64,000 nucleotides of DNA from CAYJDG01 sp964368875 (GTDB lineage: Bacteria; Pseudomonadota; Alphaproteobacteria; Micavibrionales; Micavibrionaceae), in NCBI GenBank assembly GCA_964368875.1, contig CAYJDG010000001.1:62001-126000 (forward strand), given 5' to 3'. The notes below the pieces were generated by a model that was not told the DNA's origin, ran no database searches, and saw only the letters and a program-made list of their open reading frames with translations. Below, piece by piece: positions 40,598-48,516 of this stretch. Positions within the stretch are counted from its first letter, which is position 1, and each line of letters begins with the position of its first letter. A program made the position numbers and the translations under genes.

Positions 40598-41203
40598 ATG
40601 CACACCAAAGCCCCCATAATCCCGTCACCTACCCCCGCGGCAGATGTAGCCCCCCTTGTGTCGCCTGATAAGGTAGGCGATGTCGAAACACAAAATCTTT
40701 GTCTGACCTTCAGGCCCGAGCAACCTATCAAGGTGATTCTGACGATGATGCAGAAAACCCGGACCGGGGCAGCGTGCGTCATAGATGCAAAATCTAAACT
40801 GGTCGGCATTCTGACCGAACGGGAAATCCTGCGCCATGTCTTTGCCTTGCTCGATGATCAGAATATCAATTTTAGCGATTCATCTCGCCTTGTCGCGGAA
40901 TTGAAAGTGAGCGACGTGATGACGCCGCAGCCAGAAGTTCTGGTCGACACGATGGCGGCTGAAGAAGCGCTGACCTTAATGACCAAGCTTGGGTATCGTT
41001 ATATGCCGATTGTCAGCAATGATGATCCGACGCGGATGTTGGGAATTGCGGATGAACGCGAACTGGCGTTGCATGTCGGCAACCGCCTTGCCGATGCGAG
41101 GACGGAAATGGCCGCGAAGGATGTTCTGCTTGTCCATATGCTGAGCGAACCGTATGGCCTTGGGTATAAGCCAGAGCCGGACGCAGTCGTAAAACCCTCT
41201 TGA
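40598..41203 (+). CDS. CBS-domain protein
   Basis: I use the ATG at 40598 (201 residues), which has AGGAGAG 5 bases before it; an in-frame ATG at 40553 has none. The protein has a pair of CBS motifs: QPIKVILTMMQKTRTGAACVID followed by KLVGILTEREILRHV, then VSDVMTPQPEVLVDTMAAEEALTLM and YRYMPIVSNDDPTRMLGIADERELALHV. CBS pairs bind adenine nucleotides and regulate partner proteins. No catalytic domain is attached, so it is a stand-alone regulator. Confidence 0.88.
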   Translation: MHTKAPIIPSPTPAADVAPLVSPDKVGDVETQNLCLTFRPEQPIKVILTMMQKTRTGAACVIDAKSKLVGILTEREILRHVFALLDDQNINFSDSSRLVAELKVSDVMTPQPEVLVDTMAAEEALTLMTKLGYRYMPIVSNDDPTRMLGIADERELALHVGNRLADARTEMAAKDVLLVHMLSEPYGLGYKPEPDAVVKPS

Positions 41204-41256
41204 TTTCAGAGATATCTGGTTCATTTTAGGTTCTGTAATCAGGACAAGGAATACGC

Positions 41257-41751
41257 ATGGAAAAAATCATTCTCGCCGGGGGCTGTTTCTGGGGCATGCA
41301 GGATTTATTTCGCACGCAGCCGGGTGTGGTCGCCTCGCGCGTCGGGTACACGGGCGGGCATCTCGCCAATCCACGGTATGACGATACACATGACAGCAAG
41401 AGCGGTCATGCTGAGGCGATTGCGATTACCTATGATCCCGCAGTAACGAGTTACCGCAAGCTGCTGGAGTATTTCTTTCAGGTGCATGATCCGACCACCA
41501 AAGACCGGCAGGGCAATGACCGTGGGACACAGTACCGGTCAGCGATTTTTTATGCGACGCTTGAGCAGAAGCAGATTGCGGAAGATGTGATCGCGGCGGT
41601 AAACGCGAGCGGCAAGTGGCCGGGCCCTGTTGCAACAACGTTAGAGCCTGAAGCCACATGGTATGACGCAGAACCGGAGCATCAGGATTATCTGTTGCGC
41701 AATCCGGGTGGCTATACATGTCATTGGGTCAGGCCGAATTGGGTCATTTAG
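41257..41751 (+). CDS. msrA: Peptide methionine-S-sulfoxide reductase
   Basis: The 164-residue enzyme repairs oxidised methionine in proteins. It has the catalytic GGCFWGMQD motif (Cys10), GVVASRVGYTGG, HAEAIAITYDP, the HDPTTKDRQGNDRGTQYRSAI segment and HQDYLLRNPGGYTCHW at the end, where the second cysteine can resolve the sulfenic acid. It is somewhat short, as usual for the non-fused form. The 3' end overlaps the converging HD-domain gene by 8 bases. Confidence 0.95.
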   Translation: MEKIILAGGCFWGMQDLFRTQPGVVASRVGYTGGHLANPRYDDTHDSKSGHAEAIAITYDPAVTSYRKLLEYFFQVHDPTTKDRQGNDRGTQYRSAIFYATLEQKQIAEDVIAAVNASGKWPGPVATTLEPEATWYDAEPEHQDYLLRNPGGYTCHWVRPNWVI

Positions 41752-42679
41752 GCGCGGCTTTTTGTAAGACTCGTTCAATGATAACCAGGCGGTTAGGGGA
41801 GAAAATTTCCCCGGCCTGACTTTTGGGCGCGGAAAGTTTTTCATGAAATGAGACCGTCCCTTTCCAGTTGATGTCGCCGTCTGGTCCTAGGTGAACCTCG
41901 GGCATCTCAATCGCGAGAGCGCGTTCCTGTTGTTCCGATCTCTCAGGCGTCAGACCCACTGAGGGCAGGAGGTCGGCATCTTGCAGCAGACAACTCATTT
42001 CGGCGAGCGCCGGATATTCCTTTAATATAGTTACGAACTGCATCTGCGTAGGGCCTTCCGCAAAAGGTGGGGGCGCTTTACCACGCTGGCAGGCTGCCGT
42101 TGCGCTGAAGAGTTTGGCTGGCGCAAGTTCGCCACCATGAATGTCGGTTGAGCCGAGCAACGCTGCAAACACCCTAAAGGCGGGCGGGGTGTCCATGCCA
42201 TAGGCAGCCGCGATGATGGGTTTTGCCAGCTCAATCGAATGCGTTTCGGTGAGAAGAGGAATGCGATTTTCACCGCGTCCGTTGCCGCGCCCATTATGGC
42301 CGATATCGTGGCTGAGGGCCGCGGTCAGCAGGATCAGTTTTTCATGTGAGGTCAGAGTTGGCTGGAATTTATTTTCTTCATGCAGCGCGATGAGCAGGGC
42401 GCACGACACCGTGACCTCAAGCATATGATCCTTGTTGTGATACGGATTGGCATGGCCACCGATGTGGGAATCGGTATCGATGAGGCGGGCAATTTCAGTT
42501 CCTGCGCGCGCCATCGGATGGGTTTGCGGGAGGTTCAGGATTTCGAGCAGCTCATTATATATAGAGTGAACGGAGGGATTGGTGTCTTTGACGCGCTCGA
42601 ATAAAGCTTCGATCTCCTCCCCCGGCGGCAGGGGGGCAGGTGCATGGACACTGGCAAACAGGGACCGCAGGGCTGTCAT
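41744..42679 (-). CDS. HD-domain protein similar to 3',5'-cyclic nucleotide phosphodiesterases
   Basis: The 311-residue protein has the class I PDE-like metal site: NPYHNKDHMLEVT (His81, His85), LLTAALSHDIGHNGRGN (His124-Asp125) and LLQDADLLPSVG (Asp234 or Asp236). The spacing resembles eukaryote-type PDEase and related HD enzymes. It could hydrolyse cyclic nucleotides or another phosphomonoester. No sensor domain or signal peptide is present. It lies opposite msrA. Confidence 0.7.
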   Translation of the reverse strand: MTALRSLFASVHAPAPLPPGEEIEALFERVKDTNPSVHSIYNELLEILNLPQTHPMARAGTEIARLIDTDSHIGGHANPYHNKDHMLEVTVSCALLIALHEENKFQPTLTSHEKLILLTAALSHDIGHNGRGNGRGENRIPLLTETHSIELAKPIIAAAYGMDTPPAFRVFAALLGSTDIHGGELAPAKLFSATAACQRGKAPPPFAEGPTQMQFVTILKEYPALAEMSCLLQDADLLPSVGLTPERSEQQERALAIEMPEVHLGPDGDINWKGTVSFHEKLSAPKSQAGEIFSPNRLVIIERVLQKAAPK

Positions 42680-42726
42680 CCGCTTATGATAGCCTCAGAT
42701 GATTAAATTTATCAAAATTACGGGAA

Positions 42727-42779
42727 AGTAATTATTTCCAAAAATCTGCCAAGTTGGCGGGTTCCCAGTAATTATTCCC
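42727..42779. repeat. Direct repeat of AGTAATTATTYCC, 40 bases apart
   Basis: Copies at 42727-42739 and 42767-42779 match at 12 of 13 bases. The core AGTAATTATT also occurs at 31672-31681 in front of the SLOG-domain gene, and 9 of its 10 bases at 28002. All are in A+T-rich spacers beside accessory genes. These might be binding sites, or chance in A+T-rich DNA. Confidence 0.45.
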
Positions 42780-43032
42780 TGTCAAAACAGGGTTTATAGG
42801 GAAAAAAGTCTCATCTGATAACTGTCGAGCGCCAGTTGATTGCCAGATCCCAGACAACGCCGGGAACATCCAAAGGCAACGTGCTGGGTGGATCGATTAT
42901 GAGCCGGATCTTACATCAGCGGAAGTCGCCAAGCTTCTTCCCGACGCTCTCAAGACACCGGAAGCTGCCACTTATATGCATTATACCAATTGCCCGGTTC
43001 TGGCGGGTCTGATTAAACAAGCTATTGCATAA
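42772..43032 (+). pseudogene. Truncated open frame, possible gene remnant
   Basis: In the 377-base stretch between 42680 and 43056, which has no complete gene, one frame is open for 86 codons up to a stop at 43030-43032. It encodes a plausible C-terminal end (NIQRQRAGWIDYEPDL and KTPEAATYMHYTNCPVLAGL), with coding-like base composition. No ATG, GTG or TTG begins it except an internal ATG near the end. I take it as a remnant of a lost gene, next to the TIR-like gene. It might also be non-coding. Confidence 0.4.
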
Positions 43033-43066
43033 AAAAAGTAATGATTCTTATAATTTTTAAGAATCA
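43033..43066 (-). terminator. Terminator of the TIR-like gene
   Basis: TGATTCTTA (43042-43050) pairs with TAAGAATCA (43058-43066). On the minus strand the stem is followed by TTACTTTTTTT. It overlaps the stop of the TIR-like gene. The stem is A+T-rich, but the U-run is good. Confidence 0.65.
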
Positions 43067-43845
43067 AATTCTCTGCGTATAGTTGCAATAACATCTCCAT
43101 AAATTTCTTTAATATTATTTTTTGAATAACGTAGTTGGTGCACACCATCTAAATTTGAGAATACATCGCACCCTTCTTCAACTGCTACGATAACTTTGCT
43201 GAATCCTAACTTTCCTTGAAATAGGCCTACCTCATGTATTACATTTTGCCGGGCTCTAAAGTTTCCATCCGCAGTTTGATCTTCTGCCGTCATAACTAAA
43301 ATTGCAAAATTACTTTTTTTAGACATCTCTTCAAGGATGTCTCGTATGCTATGTCCAGCTCTATTGCCTGTCTCATAAGTTTCGACACGATATTTGTGAC
43401 GATCATGTAAATGATCTTTTATATCTCGATACTGTAAAGAATTCCCGTGTCCAATAAAAATAGTAATATCTTCTTTTGGTGCAGTTACAGGAATTTTGGC
43501 AGATTCTGCTTTATCATCAAATATGCCGAATACTTTTTCAATTTGATGGCGCTCGGGCAATTCAATAGTTATCTCTGTGTCTCCATTAGAGTATCTAACG
43601 TGTTCAAAGTGATGTTTGCTTCCCATTAAAGAAAGCCTGGAAGAGCCATCCTGTTGTCTGTAATCAGCAAAAAATTCTTCAATCGTATCGAGTGTCCATA
43701 TGCAATCATTATGCGAGACTCTTAAAGTTTTTGATTTATATCTTTCTAATTTATTTCCAGTTGTTATGGCATCAAATTCTTTAAGCGCCATTTGAATAGC
43801 GTCTACAGGGAATTTTGTAGAACTATATTTTTTATTTTTGTCCAT
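43057..43845 (-). CDS. TIR-like (PF10137-type) predicted nucleotide-binding protein, probable defense gene
   Basis: The 262-residue protein has a C-terminal TIR-like domain (about 125-255): ITIFIGHGNSLQYRDIKDHL, RAGHSIRDILEEMSKKSNFAILVMTAED and FRARQNVIHEVGLFQGKLG (197-213), with Glu205 as the candidate NAD-cleaving residue. This pattern is that of the bacterial family called predicted nucleotide-binding TIR-like proteins, found in CBASS-type and other antiphage effectors. The N-terminal 120 residues are of unknown type. The gene is much more A+T-rich than its neighbours, and its ATG is directly after the transaldolase stop with no clear ribosome site. I see no cyclase next to it. Confidence 0.8.
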   Translation of the reverse strand: MDKNKKYSSTKFPVDAIQMALKEFDAITTGNKLERYKSKTLRVSHNDCIWTLDTIEEFFADYRQQDGSSRLSLMGSKHHFEHVRYSNGDTEITIELPERHQIEKVFGIFDDKAESAKIPVTAPKEDITIFIGHGNSLQYRDIKDHLHDRHKYRVETYETGNRAGHSIRDILEEMSKKSNFAILVMTAEDQTADGNFRARQNVIHEVGLFQGKLGFSKVIVAVEEGCDVFSNLDGVHQLRYSKNNIKEIYGDVIATIRREFDS

Positions 43846-44502
43846 TTATAAAATCGACTGACCCGTCTTCTTCCAGTCTTCAACGAACGCCGCGAGACCT
43901 TTATCGGTCAGCGGGTGGTTGTAGAGCTGTTTGATGACGCTGGCAGGGCAGGTCATGACATGCGCGCCGATCTTGGCGGCCTGTACGATGTGCATCGGGT
44001 TACGCACGGAGGCCACGAGGACTTCGGTTTGGAAGTCGGGGTAATTCGCATAAATGCCGACGATGTCAGCGATCAAATCCATGCCGTCCTGCCCGATGTC
44101 ATCGAGACGACCGACGAAGGGGGAGATGAAGGACGCGCCAGCTTTGGCAGCGAGGATGGCTTGGGCTGCCGAGAAGCAGAGCGTGACGTTGACCATCGTG
44201 CCTTTATCGGCCAGATGTTTACAGACTTTCAGACCAGCCGGGGTGAGCGGAACTTTGACTGCGACGTTGGGCGCGACCTTGGCAAGTTTCTCGCCTTCCT
44301 TCAGCATCGTTTCATAATCGGTTGAGGCAACCTCGGCGCTGACCGGGCCGGAGACGACGGAACAGATTTCTTCGATCAGCGGGATGAACGGGCGGCCTGA
44401 TTTCATGATCAGAGACGGGTTGGTGGTCACCCCGTCGAGCAGGCCCGTCGCGGCGAGGTCACGGATTTCGGTTATATCGCCAGTATCAACAAAAAATTTC
44501 AT
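43846..44502 (-). CDS. fsa: Transaldolase / fructose-6-phosphate aldolase family
   Basis: I start at the ATG at 44502 (MKFFVDTGDITEIRDL, 218 residues); the open frame upstream lies opposite priA and has no family sequence. Motifs are DGVTTNPSLI, AEVASTDYE and VAVKVPLTPAG with the Schiff-base Lys83, and PFVGRLDDIGQDG. This small type is known as transaldolase or fructose-6-phosphate aldolase. Which activity dominates cannot be told. In Alphaproteobacteria it stands next to priA and the atp genes, as here. Confidence 0.92.
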   Translation of the reverse strand: MKFFVDTGDITEIRDLAATGLLDGVTTNPSLIMKSGRPFIPLIEEICSVVSGPVSAEVASTDYETMLKEGEKLAKVAPNVAVKVPLTPAGLKVCKHLADKGTMVNVTLCFSAAQAILAAKAGASFISPFVGRLDDIGQDGMDLIADIVGIYANYPDFQTEVLVASVRNPMHIVQAAKIGAHVMTCPASVIKQLYNHPLTDKGLAAFVEDWKKTGQSIL

Positions 44503-44581
44503 AGCTTTCAGACCTGTTATTGCCAAAGGGGGATGATTTCGCGCATCATGCCACGAACTCTTCAGAAAGCAACCCGGTAAT

Positions 44582-46774
44582 ATGGCGCAAGACCTTTTTG
44601 CACAGCAGGATGCAGCGGCGGAGCCTGCCGGACGCGCGTCCGTGCTGGTGACGGCCCCGGTTGCCAAGGCCTATGACTATAGTTTTAGCGAACCGCCGGA
44701 GCCGGGAAGTTATGTGCTGGTCCCGCTCGGGCCGCGCGAAATGGTCGGGTGCGTGTGGGACGCCGGCGCGGGCGAACCCGTTCCGGCTAAGAAACTAAAA
44801 CACGCGCTGCATGTCTTCGACGTGCCGCCGATGCCCGACGTGCACCGCGAATTTTTGCGCTTCGTCGCGCAGTATAATATGGCCGATCTTGGCAGCGTCC
44901 TCAAAATGGCGATCCCGGTGCCGCAGGCGCTCGATCCGCAGAAGCCGCTCTCTGCCTATATCGCTGGCACACCCGGTGAGCTGCCGCCGAAACACAAGGC
45001 GGTGATCGAGTTATTCAATGACGGTTTGCCGCGCCGCCTCTCGGAGATCACCGAGCGGGCCGGGGTGACGGCGAGCGTCATCAAAACGATGGTCAAGAAC
45101 GGATCCCTGCGCGCGATTGATTTATTCGCCCAGGCCCCGTGCATGAAACCCAATCTTGAAAACACGCATGTGCCGACCGATGCGCAGCGCGAGGCGCAGG
45201 CAAAACTGATCAAGCGCATCAAGCAGGGCGAATACGAAGCGTTCCTGCTCGATGGTGTCACTGGATCAGGTAAAACAGAAGTCTATTTCGAGGCGGTGGC
45301 CGAGGCCCTTAAGAAAGGGCGGCAGGCGCTGATATTGCTGCCGGAAATTGCGCTTTCGAATTCTTTTATCGGCCGGTTTAAGGAACGCTTCGGCTGTGCG
45401 CCAGCGTTGTGGCATTCATCGCTGACGCCTGCGCAGAGAAAACTGACATGGCGCGGGATTGTGACCGGACAGACGCAGGTGATCGTCGGCGCACGCTCGG
45501 CGCTGTTCCTGCCCTATGCCGATCTTGGCATCATCATCGTCGATGAAGAGCACGACCCGGCCTTCAAGCAGGAGGAGGGTGTGCTGTATAATGCGCGGGA
45601 CATGGCCGTGCTGCGCGCGCACCTTGGAAAAATTCCAGCCGTGCTCGTCTCGGCAACACCGTCACTGGAGACGGCGCAGAATGCCTGGAGCGGACGCTAT
45701 ACGCTGTTGCACCTGCCGGACCGATACGGCTCAGCGGGGCAGGCAGATATTCACATCGTCGATCTGCGCGCAGATAAACCCGAGAGGAAGCACTTTATTT
45801 CGCCTGTGGTGAAAGACGTGCTTGCGGCCAATCTCGCAAAGAACGAACAAAGCCTGTTATTTCTCAACCGCCGGGGGTATGCGCCGCTCACGCTCTGCCG
45901 GACCTGCGGGCACCGCCTGGAATGTCCGCGCTGCACGGCGTGGCTGGTCGAGCACAAAAAGACCGGACAGGTGCAATGCCACCATTGTGGTTATAACCAG
46001 CCGACCCCGCATCAATGCCCGTCGTGCAAGGATGTAAATTCGCTGGCTGTATGTGGCCCCGGAGTGGAACGCATCGCCGAAGAAGTGAAAGAGTACTTTC
46101 CGCAGGCCCGAACCATGATTTTGGCGAGCGATATCATGGATACGCATGACAAACTGCGTGACGCGCTGGCGAGCATTCAAAACCACGAGGTCGATATTAT
46201 TATCGGCACGCAAATCATCGCCAAAGGGCACCACTTTCCGCTGCTGACAGTTGTAGGCGTTATCGATGCTGACTTGGGTTTAAGCGGTGGCGATTTGCGG
46301 GCATCAGAGCGGACGTTTCAGTTGCTTCATCAGGTCGCGGGCCGCGCCGGGCGCGAGGCGATCAAGGGGAATGTCTATCTGCAAACCTGGAATCCCGATC
46401 AGAAGGTCATCCAGATGCTGGCCGACGATGACCGCGATGCCTTCTTGCGCGCAGAAGCGCATGAGCGTGAACGGGCGAAGATGCCGCCGTTCAGCCGCCT
46501 TGCCGGGATCATCCTTTCCGGTAAGAACGATATGCAGGTCAAAACCGTCGCGCAGGCAATCGGCAAAGCTGCGCCCCGTGTCGAGGGCGTGCGCATTCTC
46601 GGCCCAGCCCCGGCGCAGATGTTTCGTATAAGGGGCAATTACCGTTACCGCCTGCTGGTGCAAGCTGACAAGACGCTCAACCTGCAAAAATTGATCACCG
46701 AGTGGCTGGAGACGGTCAAGGTACCGTCTGCCGTTAAGCTGGCAGTCGATATCGATCCGCAGAGCTTCCTTTAA
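44582..46774 (+). CDS. priA: Primosomal protein N' (replication restart helicase PriA)
   Basis: The 730-residue helicase reloads the replisome at stalled forks. It has the N-terminal DNA-binding domain with KAYDYSFSEP and GSYVLVPLGPREMVGCVW, Walker A DGVTGSGKTEV (GVTGSGKT at 225-232), the DEEH box IIVDEEHDPAFKQEE, ATPSLETAQ, a zinc-binding region with four CxxC pairs (CRTCGHRLECPRC and CHHCGYNQPTPHQCPSC), and VDIIIGTQIIAKGHHFP. The length is normal. Confidence 0.95.
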   Translation: MAQDLFAQQDAAAEPAGRASVLVTAPVAKAYDYSFSEPPEPGSYVLVPLGPREMVGCVWDAGAGEPVPAKKLKHALHVFDVPPMPDVHREFLRFVAQYNMADLGSVLKMAIPVPQALDPQKPLSAYIAGTPGELPPKHKAVIELFNDGLPRRLSEITERAGVTASVIKTMVKNGSLRAIDLFAQAPCMKPNLENTHVPTDAQREAQAKLIKRIKQGEYEAFLLDGVTGSGKTEVYFEAVAEALKKGRQALILLPEIALSNSFIGRFKERFGCAPALWHSSLTPAQRKLTWRGIVTGQTQVIVGARSALFLPYADLGIIIVDEEHDPAFKQEEGVLYNARDMAVLRAHLGKIPAVLVSATPSLETAQNAWSGRYTLLHLPDRYGSAGQADIHIVDLRADKPERKHFISPVVKDVLAANLAKNEQSLLFLNRRGYAPLTLCRTCGHRLECPRCTAWLVEHKKTGQVQCHHCGYNQPTPHQCPSCKDVNSLAVCGPGVERIAEEVKEYFPQARTMILASDIMDTHDKLRDALASIQNHEVDIIIGTQIIAKGHHFPLLTVVGVIDADLGLSGGDLRASERTFQLLHQVAGRAGREAIKGNVYLQTWNPDQKVIQMLADDDRDAFLRAEAHERERAKMPPFSRLAGIILSGKNDMQVKTVAQAIGKAAPRVEGVRILGPAPAQMFRIRGNYRYRLLVQADKTLNLQKLITEWLETVKVPSAVKLAVDIDPQSFL

Positions 46775-46803
46775 TCACCACGATATGGAATAGTTAACCC
46801 ACC

Positions 46804-47616
46804 ATGATTTCACTCGCCACGCTGACCGAGCCCGCCGCCCCCAAGAAAGTCCTGCCGTTCGAGATCACCTCGCTTGATCTGCTCAAGTCGCTGGCCGTGG
46901 TGCTGATGGTCATCGATCACCTGGGTGAATACCTTTACCCCGAGATGCTGTGGCTCCGGGCGATTGGACGGATCGGGTTCCCGGTCTGGTTCTTCATGGC
47001 AGGCTACGCTGCGCCGCGCATGATCGAGCCGCGCCTGATTATCGGCGGCATTATTCTGCTGGTGGCCAATTACCTGGCCGGGCAACCTTTATTACCACTC
47101 AACGCCCTGTTCTCGATCCTGTTCGTCCGCCTGCTGATCCACCCGATTATGAAACCGGTCGAGGCCGGGCAGATTTCGATATGGTTCGTCGCCGCCGTCC
47201 TGACCGTACTGATTATTTTCACGACGCCTTACACCCAGTACGGAACGATGGCCCTGATTACCGCGATCTTCGGGTATCTGGTCCGTAACCGCGATAAGGT
47301 GATCGATCAGAAGATCATCGTCCATTACATGATTTTCTCGCTGACCGTGTTCGTGCTGATGCAGGTGATCTGGTTCCATTTCGACTGGTATCAGACGGCG
47401 ATCGTGATTATCGGCACGCTGATGGTGCGGATGCAATTGCTCAACCTGCGTATGGAAACTTATCCGGCCCTCACCGCAAAGCTGCCGGCGATTGCGCGTG
47501 GAGCCTTAAAATTGATGGGTCGCCGGACGCTGGAGATATATGTCATCCACCTTCTGATACTTAAAGTTATCGTCGTGCTGCTGCATATCGAGCCCTGGAA
47601 ACTGGCTTTGCATTGA
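46804..47616 (+). CDS. TraX-family membrane protein, first copy
   Basis: The 270-residue polytopic protein has the TraX signature near the start: LDLLKSLAVVLMVIDHLGEYLYP (about 23-45), then RAIGRIGFPVWFFMAGYA, and several more membrane helices to the C-terminus (LEIYVIHLLILKV). The F-plasmid TraX acetylates pilin. Chromosomal members are probably acyltransferases of unknown substrate. A paralogue follows after 102 bases. It lies in a non-conserved place between priA and the ATP synthase operon. Confidence 0.85.
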   Translation: MISLATLTEPAAPKKVLPFEITSLDLLKSLAVVLMVIDHLGEYLYPEMLWLRAIGRIGFPVWFFMAGYAAPRMIEPRLIIGGIILLVANYLAGQPLLPLNALFSILFVRLLIHPIMKPVEAGQISIWFVAAVLTVLIIFTTPYTQYGTMALITAIFGYLVRNRDKVIDQKIIVHYMIFSLTVFVLMQVIWFHFDWYQTAIVIIGTLMVRMQLLNLRMETYPALTAKLPAIARGALKLMGRRTLEIYVIHLLILKVIVVLLHIEPWKLALH

Positions 47617-47718
47617 GCGGCCATAACCCTGACGAGCCATAAGTTGGTCTGTTCAATCCGGGCTTTTTTTGCTATGAAGGACGGGTATTAATTTTCCTCC
47701 AGCCATTTTCTTTCCCTG

Positions 47719-48516
47719 ATGCAGCTCAAATACGGCACCCCCTACCTGACGACCTATGATCTGGTCAAATCGCTGGCGGTGCTGCTGATGCTGCTGGATC
47801 ATGTCGGCTATTTCTTCTATCCCGAAAATGACTGGTTCCGCGTCGCCGGACGCGGTGCGTTGCCGATCTGGGCGTTCCTGATCGGCTATGCGACGACCCG
47901 CGAACTGAGCAAAAGTCTGCTGGGATGGGCCGGGGTTTTGCTGGTGGTCAATGTCGTCACCGGCGGTCCGTTCCTGCCGCTCAATGTGCTCTTCTCATTT
48001 ATCGCGATCCGGCTGATCATCGACCGTACCGCCCGCTTTGTTTTTGGCGGCTGGGAGGTGATGATCTATTCAGTCATTGCCATGTGCGTGTTTTTCGTGC
48101 CGACGACTTATGCCTCGGAATACGGCACAGGCGCCCTGATGATCGCCCTGTGCGGACTGATGATGCGGCACAGTGGGCAGTTGCCAGTTTCAAAACGTGC
48201 GCAAAACGGGTTCTTTATTTTCGTCGCCATTTTCCATGCGCTGACCCAGAATATCCTGTTCAGTTTCGGCATTCTTGAAAGCAAAGCCTCGGCCTTCCTG
48301 ATCGGTGGTGTCATTGTGATGATGTATTTCTTCAAACCGCTTGAGCTGATCAAGGCAACCGAAAAGACCCCGCGTCCAATCACCGGAATGTTGCAGTTCG
48401 CGGGGCGGTATACGCTGGAGATCTATGCGATCCATATGATTATTTTCAAGCTAATTGCCGCGCAGTATCACCTTGAAGGCTACGGCTTCTTCGACTTTAA
48501 ATTTCTCCCGCCTTAA
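47719..48516 (+). CDS. TraX-family membrane protein, second copy
   Basis: The 265-residue protein repeats the layout of the first copy: YDLVKSLAVLLMLLDHVGYFFYP and RVAGRGALPIWAFLIGYA, then helices to LEIYAIHMIIFKL near the end. Loss of sequence identity in the middle suggests an old duplication. It ends against the converging spermidine-synthase-like gene, with a GC-rich inverted repeat (48506-48528) at the junction. Acyltransferase function is inferred from the family. Confidence 0.85.
   Translation: MQLKYGTPYLTTYDLVKSLAVLLMLLDHVGYFFYPENDWFRVAGRGALPIWAFLIGYATTRELSKSLLGWAGVLLVVNVVTGGPFLPLNVLFSFIAIRLIIDRTARFVFGGWEVMIYSVIAMCVFFVPTTYASEYGTGALMIALCGLMMRHSGQLPVSKRAQNGFFIFVAIFHALTQNILFSFGILESKASAFLIGGVIVMMYFFKPLELIKATEKTPRPITGMLQFAGRYTLEIYAIHMIIFKLIAAQYHLEGYGFFDFKFLPP

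Noticed and set aside
43057..43845. TIR-like gene as part of a full CBASS locus
   Set aside because: Neighbours are transaldolase, a gene remnant and an HD phosphodiesterase-like gene; there is no cyclic-nucleotide synthetase in the window.
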